Shown here: in pieces, positions 7,843 through 15,096 of the stretch
Numbering within the stretch: position 1 is the stretch's first letter
Layout of the letters: each line of letters starts with the position of its first letter
Origin: Chloroflexota bacterium
GTDB lineage: Bacteria; Chloroflexota; Anaerolineae; Caldilineales; Caldilineaceae
Direction: 5' to 3'
Length of the DNA: 64,000 bases
Assembly (NCBI GenBank): GCA_018969295.1
Contig: JAGWYN010000005.1
Span: 1-64,000, forward strand
The notes under the pieces: generated by a model
Database searches by the model: none
The model's input: the letters and a program-made list of their open reading frames with translations, nothing else
Told to the model about the DNA's origin: nothing
Program-made: the position numbers and the translations under genes

Positions 7843-8973
7843 ATGTTTGCAGTTACGTGTTTTCAGTGTGGTCATGCTGTTGAAATCAGCCCAGATTCCG
7901 ACCGTTGTGAGTTATGTGGCGCCAATCTGCGCAAATTGATCGGCGCGCAGCAGGCGACGAGCTTTTTTTACCAGCGCGCTGCCGGACTGGCAACGCGCGG
8001 CGATCCGCAGGCTGCGTTGGCTGAGGCCGAACGAGGTCTGGCCTATCGGGCTTCTTCTGAACTCCATCTGTTAAGCGCAATTTTGTGTAAACGGCTGGAA
8101 CTGGTCGACCGGATGCGCTACCATGTCGCGTCGGTGCCGGTCGACGATGTGTTGCGCAGCGAAGCGGAGTGGTTGCTGAGATCAAGCCAGGCGCGCCAGC
8201 GTTCTTTGCCCAAAAACGGCCGCGGCAGTGTAGAGTTCCCGCTGCTTTCAGACGACGAACTGCTGCCGCTGTATGTGGATGACGTGCGGCCGACAGCCCG
8301 GCTGGCTGTGCCACGCTCGCCGTTGCAAACGTTTGCCATGTTTTTTTCGGCTGTCGTCTTGCTGGGCACGGGCGGGTGGTGGTTTTGGCAGACACCTCCT
8401 CAGATCTCTGGCAGCAGCCAATCGCCTGTGGTGGCGGCCACTCCAGAGCAGGTCAGATGGGTACCTGACCCGACACCGACGGTCGCTGTCGCGGACTTGC
8501 CGCAACTTCCCGAGGAATCTCCTCAACAGCCTGTCCTGCCGAACGAGCCCCTGGCTGCAACCGATCTGGAACCGTTGGCGGCCGCAGGGGAAGCGATCTT
8601 GTTGACAGGGCCGTCGTTTGATGTCAAAACTGTGCTGGTAGAAGCACAAAGACCTGAACTGGCAGAGTCGGTGAACGGGCGCTTGGAGGGCAGCCGTCTG
8701 GTGCTGGAAGGCAGTGTGGGCAGTGTCGAGGCCCGCGACGAGTTGGTCCAGTTGCTCAGCCGTCTGCCAGCAATCGAGGACGTTTCGGTCGTCAACGTGC
8801 TGGTGCGCCCACTGAACAGCTATACTGTGGTGGAAGGAGACACACTCTGGGGAATCTCGATGAAGCTTTACGGGAATCCCGATCGCATTCAAGACATTTT
8901 TGCTGCCAATCAGGCGCTGCTGCCGGCCGCCAATGCCTTGCAGATCGGGATGGAACTACAGATACCTGAATAG
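7843..8973 (+). CDS. Zinc-ribbon, single-pass membrane protein with BON-like and LysM domains
   Basis: 376 aa. Residues 1-28 form a zinc ribbon with two CxxC pairs (Cys6, Cys9, Cys22, Cys25). A helical, TPR-like stretch follows (about 35-115), then one membrane helix at about 161-184 (FAMFFSAVVLLGTGGWWFW) and a Pro-rich linker. A BON-like segment (about 265-320) has the pattern 'VNGRLEGSRLVLEGSVGS'. A C-terminal LysM domain (325-375) starts YTVVEGDTLWGISMKLYG and ends with IGMELQIPE. The layout predicts a cytoplasmic zinc-binding sensor or scaffold linked across the membrane to a peptidoglycan-binding module. The function is unknown. The gene is convergent with dnaN. Confidence 0.8.
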   Translation: MFAVTCFQCGHAVEISPDSDRCELCGANLRKLIGAQQATSFFYQRAAGLATRGDPQAALAEAERGLAYRASSELHLLSAILCKRLELVDRMRYHVASVPVDDVLRSEAEWLLRSSQARQRSLPKNGRGSVEFPLLSDDELLPLYVDDVRPTARLAVPRSPLQTFAMFFSAVVLLGTGGWWFWQTPPQISGSSQSPVVAATPEQVRWVPDPTPTVAVADLPQLPEESPQQPVLPNEPLAATDLEPLAAAGEAILLTGPSFDVKTVLVEAQRPELAESVNGRLEGSRLVLEGSVGSVEARDELVQLLSRLPAIEDVSVVNVLVRPLNSYTVVEGDTLWGISMKLYGNPDRIQDIFAANQALLPAANALQIGMELQIPE

Positions 8974-9091
8974 GCGTGTCTCTGCTGTGATGGGCCTGTC
9001 TCTTCTCTGCACAGGCATGGTGTATCTGGTTAAACCTACCTGGTCAGACCTACACTTGGTGCAGAGAAGTGTTTGGGGCCAACAGGGCTCT

Positions 9092-10306
9092 TTAGCGGGT
9101 CGGATGCATGGGCATAACGACATGCAAAAATTCTTCTTCGCCCATCCCGACTGGGCGAAGTGTCCCTGGCCGGGTCGACTGTGTCGTTTCGAGCACAACC
9201 TGTGGGTCGTCGATCTGGCTGAGGACATCGATCAAATACTTGGCGTTGAAAGAAATTTCCAGCTCGTCTCCCTCGACCCGTGCGGCCAGATCGTTGGTGC
9301 TGTCTCCAATATCGCTGCTTGTGGCAGCCAGGCTGAGCTGTGCGCTGCGGGTGCTGTTGGCAGGCTGAATTTTGAGCCGAACGATGTTGGCGTTGTCGCG
9401 AGCAAATAGAAAGGCGACTCGTACTGCCTTGAGCAGGGCGGCAGTGTCGACAACAGTGCGCGTGGTATGGGTTTTGGGGATGATCGCACGATAGTCCGGA
9501 AAATTCGCGTCGATCAGTTGGCTGGCCAGTTCGACGCGGTGAAAATTTCCACCCTTGCCTTCGCTGCTCCGGCCCCAAATCTGAAAAAGAATCTGGTTGC
9601 GTTCCTGGGTCACCAGGACCTGCACGGTTCGGCCTTCGTCTGCGTCCGCACTGATCCGTGCCAGTTCGCTCAAGCTGCGTGCAGGGACAATGACGGTGGC
9701 AGCTGTCGATGGCAGGCTGCCGTCGACAGCTGCGCTCCGCACGCTGAGCCGGTACCCGTCGGTTGCAGCCATGGTGAGGCGCTCTTCTTTGAAGGTTACC
9801 TCAACCCCGGTCAGGGTCGGACGGCTTTCGTCGGTGGAGGCTGCAAAGACTACCTGATCCACCATCTTGCGCAGACCGGTGGAGCCGAGTTCGATCCGGA
9901 GTGCTTCGAGGCTGCTGCTGTTGTTGTGCACAACGCTGTCGATGGTTGGAATAATCGGGAAATTGGCCGCATCGATCCCCTTCAGATTGGCTTCGAAGGA
10001 AGCGCAGTGCAGATGGAGCGTCTGGGTACGCACGACCAGTTCCAATTCGATCCGCTCCGGAGGAAGGCTGTTGACAAAATCGGTCAGCAGCCGGGCCGGC
10101 ACCGTGATCGAGCCAACATCTTCTACTTTGGCTCCAATCCAGCAGGTGACCCCAATTTCGAGATTGGTGGCTGCCAGACGCAGCTGATTGTCGCTTGCTT
10201 CGAGGAGGATATTGGCCAATACCGGCATGGTAGAGCGTGCTGAAACTGCACGTCCGACGATCGCAAGCCCCTTTGCCAAGTTTTCTTGAAGACAGCTTAC
10301 TCGCAC
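9092..10306 (-). CDS. dnaN: DNA polymerase III sliding clamp (beta subunit)
   Basis: 404 aa. The ring-shaped clamp tethers the replicative polymerase to DNA. The three-domain fold is recognisable: N terminus 'LAKGLAIVGRAVSARSTMPV' followed by LANILLEA; middle domain with 'DESRPTLTGVEVTFKEERL' and 'ATDGYRLSVRS'; and C-terminal domain ending with the typical MPMHPTR. It is somewhat longer than the usual 365-380 aa, partly from an insert near 'RSSEGKGGNFHRVELAS' before the conserved LIDANFPDYRAIIP. A GTG start is used with GGGGAGA just upstream. There is no dnaA or recF next to it, so this is not the classical origin arrangement. Upstream lie three 17-bp tandem repeats. Confidence 0.95.
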   Translation of the reverse strand: MRVSCLQENLAKGLAIVGRAVSARSTMPVLANILLEASDNQLRLAATNLEIGVTCWIGAKVEDVGSITVPARLLTDFVNSLPPERIELELVVRTQTLHLHCASFEANLKGIDAANFPIIPTIDSVVHNNSSSLEALRIELGSTGLRKMVDQVVFAASTDESRPTLTGVEVTFKEERLTMAATDGYRLSVRSAAVDGSLPSTAATVIVPARSLSELARISADADEGRTVQVLVTQERNQILFQIWGRSSEGKGGNFHRVELASQLIDANFPDYRAIIPKTHTTRTVVDTAALLKAVRVAFLFARDNANIVRLKIQPANSTRSAQLSLAATSSDIGDSTNDLAARVEGDELEISFNAKYLIDVLSQIDDPQVVLETTQSTRPGTLRPVGMGEEEFLHVVMPMHPTR

Positions 10307-10346
10307 GGTCTCTCCCCGCTTTCTGTGATTCTATTGTTGGTTAGCC

Positions 10347-10397
10347 ACAGTTGATTAGCCACCACAGTTGATTAGCCACCACAGTTGATTAGCCACC
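10347..10397. repeat. Three perfect 17-bp tandem repeats upstream of dnaN
   Basis: The unit ACAGTTGATTAGCCACC occurs three times without mismatch at 10347-10363, 10364-10380 and 10381-10397, with a partial copy just before. They begin 41 bp upstream of the dnaN start codon. They could be iterated protein-binding sites or slippage products. Confidence 0.85.
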
Positions 10398-10729
10398 ACA
10401 AACGATGAAATGCCTTCGCGTCTTTGCGTGAGCCATTTTCAGAACAAGGCAACCGTGTATTCTGGCTCGGATGGTCTTTGATCTGACGATACAGCCTGTT
10501 TTTCTGTATAAAGTATACCATCATAGCGCCATGCCCTGAGAAATCCGCAAATCCACAGTCGCAGTTTTGCACCTGATGGGCAGTTTGATATGATCGCAGC
10601 CATGTCGCATTGTAAGAAGCAGATTGCTCTCTGCACACAAGGACCTGACAGGGCATTCAAAGAAGCTGCCGGACAGCTTCAAGCAGCGTATGCACTGCTC
10701 TGTCAGAGAATGCGGCGTTCGCTGCAGGC
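10398..10729. other. Non-coding stretch between dnaN and the fusion gene
   Basis: No convincing gene or RNA is visible. The part near 10405-10435 (ATGAAATGCCTTCGCGTCTTTGCG) looks like degenerate dispersed-repeat sequence. Short frames here lack ribosome-binding sites and coding-like composition. Confidence 0.5.
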
Positions 10730-12232
10730 GTGTGGATAATTCTCTTGTCTGCTGCTGCCCTGCGCTCGATCGACCATCTGTCGAACTCTTCTCCTGAAGT
10801 TCGGCTACTGTTGATCTGCCATGCAGAAGGCATGCAAAATCGTTATTCAGAACTCTCCCAGCGTATCGAACAGGCCGCAGACAGTGGACTGACCGCGTTT
10901 GGGTGGGAGCAGGCTAACCAGTTGGCACAGTGGCTGGCGACCCACGAGTCGATCGATGTCTTGTACTCTGGACCGCTGCTGCAAAGTCGATTGACTGCCC
11001 AACGGTTGGGGCAGACGTTGGGCCTGGCCCTGACCATAGACGAGCGCATTCCCGGCCGTTTTTCCCCTGAGATCGCATTGCCGTCGCAGTGGAAACTTGC
11101 GCAACGTTCTGTGGCCCAGTTTGGGCAGCCCAGGGCGGTCGCCGAAGATTCGCCCTACGGTATCTACCTTCACAGCCTTGTCGATCCAATTGAGTCGATC
11201 CTCCAGGCCAACTGGGGGCGCTCGGTGGCGTTGGTGTTGAGTGGCAATGGGGTGGCTACAGCTGTGCGCCATTTTGCAGGCGCCCATGCCTTGTCGATCG
11301 CTGTCAGCCATACCGCGATTACGGAACTGCGTCGCCAAGATGGCATGTGGTCGTTGATCTACGTCAACCGCCGCGAACATCTGCCAGTGGCCCAGGCACC
11401 TGTTCTCAATCCTCGTGTCAGCTTTGCTGGACTCGATCAAGGCAGTGAGATCACACAGGACATCCTGCGTGTGGTATCTACCTACGCACATATTCCGCAG
11501 GGCCGGGAGGCCCAGGGGGGGGCGCTGCGTGCTCTGCGCATGCAGCATTTTTTGAAATTTGCAGAGCTTCCGAAGGAAAGCTGTGTACTCGACGTGGGCG
11601 CTGGCAGCGGGCAGCTCGCCCTTCTGCTGGCCGAGGAGGGGGCGCGTGAGGTGATCGGAGTCGACATCAGCCCGGCAATGTTGGAGTCTGCTGAACTCAG
11701 CCGTTTGCTCAGTGGATCTCCTGCGGCGGCCCGTGTGAACTTTCGGCTGGCTCCTGCCCATGCTTTGCCTTTTCGCGACGAACGTTTTGATGCGATCGTT
11801 TGCCGGTTGGTGCTGCACCACAGCCACCAACCGCAGACCATCTTGGCAGAACTGGCCCGTCTGCTCAAACACAAGGGCATCTTGGTTCTGGCGGACCTGC
11901 TCAGCGTCGAGGATCCGGTCAAACGCGCAACACAGAATGCTATCGAGGAGCGGCGGGATTCCAGCCACGTTACGGTGTTCAGCCTGGAGCAGGCACGTCG
12001 TTTGGTGGCAGCAGCCGGCTTGCAACTCGATGCAGAACAGACGGTGACCTTTGAACGCAATTTGGAGGAATGGTTGGACGAAATCCAGACGGATGCAGGC
12101 GCTCGCAGTGTGGTGCGAGAAATGGTCGAAGCCGGGCTGGAGACAGATGCAGCCGGTTTGAATGTCCGACGGCAAGCCCATACACTGCTTTTCGAACAGC
12201 GCCTGTTTTATGTCAGAGCGATCAAACCATGA
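10730..12232 (+). CDS. Degenerate histidine-phosphatase domain fused to SAM-dependent methyltransferase
   Basis: 500 aa, GTG start. Residues about 25-225 align by pattern with the phosphoglycerate-mutase/histidine-phosphatase family, including 'LYSGPLLQSRLTAQRLGQTL' and AITELRRQDGMWSLIYVN. The catalytic RHG motif is Cys30-His31-Ala32 (LICHAEGMQN), and the second catalytic His motif (normally SHGG) reads S171-G-N-G. The Arg and the second His are therefore missing and the domain is probably not a working phosphatase. Residues about 270-500 are a class I methyltransferase with motif I VLDVGAGSGQLA, acidic VIGVDIS, FDAIVCRLVLHH and a UbiE-like layout (LARLLKHKGILVLADLLS). The role may be a methyltransferase with a pseudo-enzyme substrate-sensing domain (inference). 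Confidence 0.8.
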   Translation: MWIILLSAAALRSIDHLSNSSPEVRLLLICHAEGMQNRYSELSQRIEQAADSGLTAFGWEQANQLAQWLATHESIDVLYSGPLLQSRLTAQRLGQTLGLALTIDERIPGRFSPEIALPSQWKLAQRSVAQFGQPRAVAEDSPYGIYLHSLVDPIESILQANWGRSVALVLSGNGVATAVRHFAGAHALSIAVSHTAITELRRQDGMWSLIYVNRREHLPVAQAPVLNPRVSFAGLDQGSEITQDILRVVSTYAHIPQGREAQGGALRALRMQHFLKFAELPKESCVLDVGAGSGQLALLLAEEGAREVIGVDISPAMLESAELSRLLSGSPAAARVNFRLAPAHALPFRDERFDAIVCRLVLHHSHQPQTILAELARLLKHKGILVLADLLSVEDPVKRATQNAIEERRDSSHVTVFSLEQARRLVAAAGLQLDAEQTVTFERNLEEWLDEIQTDAGARSVVREMVEAGLETDAAGLNVRRQAHTLLFEQRLFYVRAIKP

Positions 12233-12305
12233 CTGTCGAAATCACGGCCGTTGCAGGATCTGTCAGGTCGAGGTCGTTGGTGGGCTTGGCTGTCTGCCGT
12301 CAGAT

Positions 12306-12794
12306 TCACTCGGGGAGTGACAGCCGGCGAGCATTGACCAGCCGCTGTAAGTCGTGCACCGCCACCAACAGATTGGCCCCGCGCGCCCCTGCGCTCACTG
12401 CGATCGCTTCAAAGTTGCCAGCGCGATCGTCCAAATAGATGTCAAAGCCCTTGTTGACCAGCGCCAGTGCACTGATGCCGCCAGCCTGTAGACCGGTCAA
12501 CGCCTCTGCCTGCTCGCGTGTTGCCATGCGGGCTTTTTTGAGATGGACTGCCCTGGCAAAGATCCTGAGATCGAGGGTGACCGGGCCTGGCACGATCACC
12601 AGCATCGGTTTGCGGCGCGGTTCATCGCCAAGAACGACCAGCGTCTTGAAGACCTGCTGGGGAGGCAGCCCGATGGCAACTGCGACTTCAACGGCCGAGT
12701 GAATGCCAGCGTCGTAGTCGTAGAGAAACAACTGGTAACGAATTTTTTGGTTGTCAAGCAGTCTTGTGACATTATTCTTGAAGGGTTCAACCAT
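12306..12794 (-). CDS. ybaK: YbaK/EbsC-type Cys-tRNA(Pro) deacylase
   Basis: 162 aa from an ATG at 12794 with GGAG 6 nt upstream; two earlier in-frame ATGs lack this. The YbaK fold is recognised from 'NNVTRLLDNQKIRYQLFLYD', SAVEVAVAIGLPPQQVFKTLVV, the lysine-containing VHLKKARMATREQAEALTG, and 'LQAGGISALALVNKGFDIYLD'. Family members remove Cys wrongly attached to tRNA-Pro in the cytoplasm, so the expected job is translation proofreading. It is divergent from the unknown membrane-protein gene at 12858 and convergent with the fusion gene before it. Confidence 0.85.
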   Translation of the reverse strand: MVEPFKNNVTRLLDNQKIRYQLFLYDYDAGIHSAVEVAVAIGLPPQQVFKTLVVLGDEPRRKPMLVIVPGPVTLDLRIFARAVHLKKARMATREQAEALTGLQAGGISALALVNKGFDIYLDDRAGNFEAIAVSAGARGANLLVAVHDLQRLVNARRLSLPE

Positions 12795-12857
12795 TGCGCT
12801 CTCCATCCGGTGTTGAGACATGTGTCTGGCCTGTTTCTTCTGCGAGCAGGAAACAGG

Positions 12858-13640
12858 ATGCAGCCTGGCAGTCTAGCGCTCTCTTGCGAGCAACGCAAGC
12901 TGGACAGGGATGAATGTGGGGCTGATCTGCCTTACGGGGTGCGGAAAGGGGGGGCGGCGTTGATCTTTCCAGAGCTGTTCGGGGGAACAGTCATCCTGTT
13001 GCTGGTGTTGTTGGGAGGGGGCTGGCTGGCCACAACGGTGCAGAGCAGACGCCACAACCAAGGAATGACAGAACACTTTGCCGCCGGGTTGCGCAGCCGA
13101 ATGGTCTTGGCACAGACTGTTTCGTCTCGCGGGTTTGTCGCGCATCTCGTCCCACCGCCAGAACCGTTTCACCAGATCGAGGTGAGGTGCCGCACGGTGG
13201 CAGCGTTTGACCCTATCGGGCTATTTTTCTACTGGGTGCGTGGCCAGGACGACCATCTGACTGTGCGTGGCCAGCTGCGTGAGCGCCCTGTGGCCGAGCT
13301 TCTCTGGGAGCGTGGCCGTATCCCCGAGCGAGCTTTGACGGGACGAGCCCATACAACCCTGTGGCAGCGACGATACTCCGAACTGCTGGCCAGCGAATAT
13401 GCAGTGCGCGGCGCCGATACAGGGGCGATCGAGCATGTCTTTGTCGATCTGCAGGCACGTTTTGGGGGGCTGCTGCGCCGGGTCAGCCTGGTGGCAGACC
13501 GCGAGGAGTGGCAGCTTGAAGTCGTCTTGAAAAGCAGCGAGCTGCGTGCGGCGGATACGCCAGCGTTGATGATTACATTGTGCAGTTTGGCGCGCGCTGC
13601 GCTGCCGCACCTCATCCGGTCGTCTGCTGTTTTGGGATGA
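12858..13640 (+). CDS. Single-pass membrane protein of unknown function
   Basis: 260 aa. The frame is open far upstream over ybaK, but the ATG at 12858 with AGGA 6 nt upstream is the first reasonable start. One strong hydrophobic segment at about residues 33-55 (ELFGGTVILLLVLLGGGWLA) is followed by a soluble region with regular strands: 'FHQIEVRCRTVAAFDPIGLF', VRGQLRERPVAELLWERGRIP, 'RRVSLVADREEWQLEVVLKS'. The codon pattern and mixed secondary structure look genuinely coding. I do not recognise the family. Its stop is 56 bp before the aldo/keto reductase start, so the two may be co-transcribed. Confidence 0.65.
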   Translation: MQPGSLALSCEQRKLDRDECGADLPYGVRKGGAALIFPELFGGTVILLLVLLGGGWLATTVQSRRHNQGMTEHFAAGLRSRMVLAQTVSSRGFVAHLVPPPEPFHQIEVRCRTVAAFDPIGLFFYWVRGQDDHLTVRGQLRERPVAELLWERGRIPERALTGRAHTTLWQRRYSELLASEYAVRGADTGAIEHVFVDLQARFGGLLRRVSLVADREEWQLEVVLKSSELRAADTPALMITLCSLARAALPHLIRSSAVLG

Positions 13641-13695
13641 GTTGTGCTGCGTGGTGTGCGATGTCTATTCAAATCAATCCGAGGAGAAAAGTGAA

Positions 13696-14694
13696 ATGGC
13701 AGTGAAGCATGTTCGGCTGGGCAAGCATGGAGCCCTCGTCAGCAATTTGTGTCTGGGTACGATGAATTTCGGCTGGGTGACCGCCGAAGAGGAAAGCTTT
13801 CGGATCATGGAGCGGGCGCTTGAGCTGGGGATCAATTTTTTTGACACGGCAGATGTCTATGGCCGGGGGATCCAGCATGGAGCGACCGAAGAGATCATCG
13901 GACGTTGGTTTGCACAACAGGGCGGGCGGCGGGAAGCTGTTGTTTTGGCCACCAAAGTCTATAACCCGGTGACGCGCCAGGGAGCCAGGCCAGAGCCCAA
14001 TACTGACGGGCGCAGCCTGTCAGCGTACAAGATTCGCAAGCACTGTGAGGGCAGCTTGCGCCGGCTGCAGACCGAATGGATCGATCTGTATCAGATGCAC
14101 CATGTCGATCGCGAGTGTCCTTGGGACGAAACGTGGCAGGCGTTCAGTGCGCTGGTCAACCAGGGCAAAGTGGTGTATGTGGGGTCGAGCAATTTTGCTG
14201 GTTGGGACATCGCGACCGCCTGCCAGGAGGCAGCCCACCGTCATTTGACCGGTCTGGTGAGCGAACAGAGCATCTACCATCTGGACAACCGGATGATAGA
14301 GCTGGAGGTGATTCCTGCCTGTCGTCACTATGGACTGGGATTGATTCCGTGGAGCCCGCTGGGCGGTGGGCTGCTTGGGGGAGCATTGGAAAAAGCCCAG
14401 GCCGGGCGTCGGATGAGTGCGGAATTTGAGCAGCGGGTCGGACAGAAACGCTCACAGTTGGAGGCCTACGAAGCCCTCTGTCGCTCGCTCGGTGAGGAGC
14501 CAGGTGCTGTCGCTCTGGCCTGGCTGTTGCACAATCCAGCGGTCACAGCCCCAATCATCGGTCCGCGTACAGTCGAGCAATTAGAAAGCGCTGTGCGGTC
14601 GACCGAGATCGTGTTGAGCCCAGAGACGCTGGCAGAACTGGATCGGATTTTTCCAGGACCGGGCGGTGAGGCACCCAAGGCATACGCCTGGTAG
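13696..14694 (+). CDS. Aldo/keto reductase
   Basis: 332 aa NAD(P)H-dependent oxidoreductase with the TIM-barrel AKR fold. The ATG at 13696 follows GAGGAG by 9 nt. The catalytic tetrad is visible: Asp50 and Tyr55 (FFDTADVYG), the active-site Lys (VLATKVYN) and His (LYQMHHVD). Other AKR segments are VRLGKHGALVSNLCLGTMNFG, 'VVYVGSSNFAGWDIA' and the cofactor region APIIGPRTVEQLESAV. The sequence resembles the 'L-glyceraldehyde 3-phosphate reductase/Tas-like' branch, but the substrate cannot be assigned. It is followed by about 240 bp without a gene. Confidence 0.88.
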   Translation: MAVKHVRLGKHGALVSNLCLGTMNFGWVTAEEESFRIMERALELGINFFDTADVYGRGIQHGATEEIIGRWFAQQGGRREAVVLATKVYNPVTRQGARPEPNTDGRSLSAYKIRKHCEGSLRRLQTEWIDLYQMHHVDRECPWDETWQAFSALVNQGKVVYVGSSNFAGWDIATACQEAAHRHLTGLVSEQSIYHLDNRMIELEVIPACRHYGLGLIPWSPLGGGLLGGALEKAQAGRRMSAEFEQRVGQKRSQLEAYEALCRSLGEEPGAVALAWLLHNPAVTAPIIGPRTVEQLESAVRSTEIVLSPETLAELDRIFPGPGGEAPKAYAW

Positions 14695-14936
14695 CACGGT
14701 GACAGACTGACACCTTCCGGTCGAACCGGCGCAACAGCGCATGCTGTCTGTCAACAGGTGTGTTGGCGACATGGCTGTTGCGCCATGCACCCGTTCAAGC
14801 AACATAAGCAGGTCGGGGGCGTCAGACGCCGCAGTGAGGAGCCGCCCCAACAAGTGGTCTCGACGATCGTGGGTGGCTCCAGTCGTCGAATCAGACGGTC
14901 ATGCCATAGAAGATGACCAGGCTGAGCAAAAAATAT
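14695..14936. other. Intergenic stretch before the sulfotransferase operon
   Basis: No gene is visible. A small hairpin CCGGT-CGA-ACCGG lies about 20 bp after the aldo/keto reductase stop and could mark the 3' end of that transcript. Confidence 0.4.
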
Positions 14937-14965
14937 TTGTGAGGATGTCAACTCAAGCTTATGAT
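14937..14965 (+). promoter_or_regulatory. Promoter of the acyl-ligase/sulfotransferase operon
   Basis: TTGTGA (14937-14942), a 17-bp spacer and TATGAT (14960-14965) form a good sigma-70-like promoter. The predicted leader before the ATG at 15097 is about 125 nt, long enough for regulation, though no known riboswitch is recognised. Confidence 0.5.
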
Positions 14966-15096
14966 AGAATTTTGACATGACAAACCAATCTGAAATCAAC
15001 ACAAAAGCAAAGAGTGCTCCCAAGAAAAGCACCGTTCGGCATAAACGGGTGGCTGAAACACTGAACGCTCTCTGTACCTGAAGGAGAAAACCGACC

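Noticed and set aside
10347..10397. Possible CRISPR or origin iterons
   Set aside because: Only three adjacent 17-bp copies with no spacers and no cas genes; no DnaA boxes recognised.
12543..12857. Upstream extension of the 260-aa membrane protein
   Set aside because: This part overlaps ybaK on the other strand and has no coding character; the ATG at 12858 has a ribosome-binding site.
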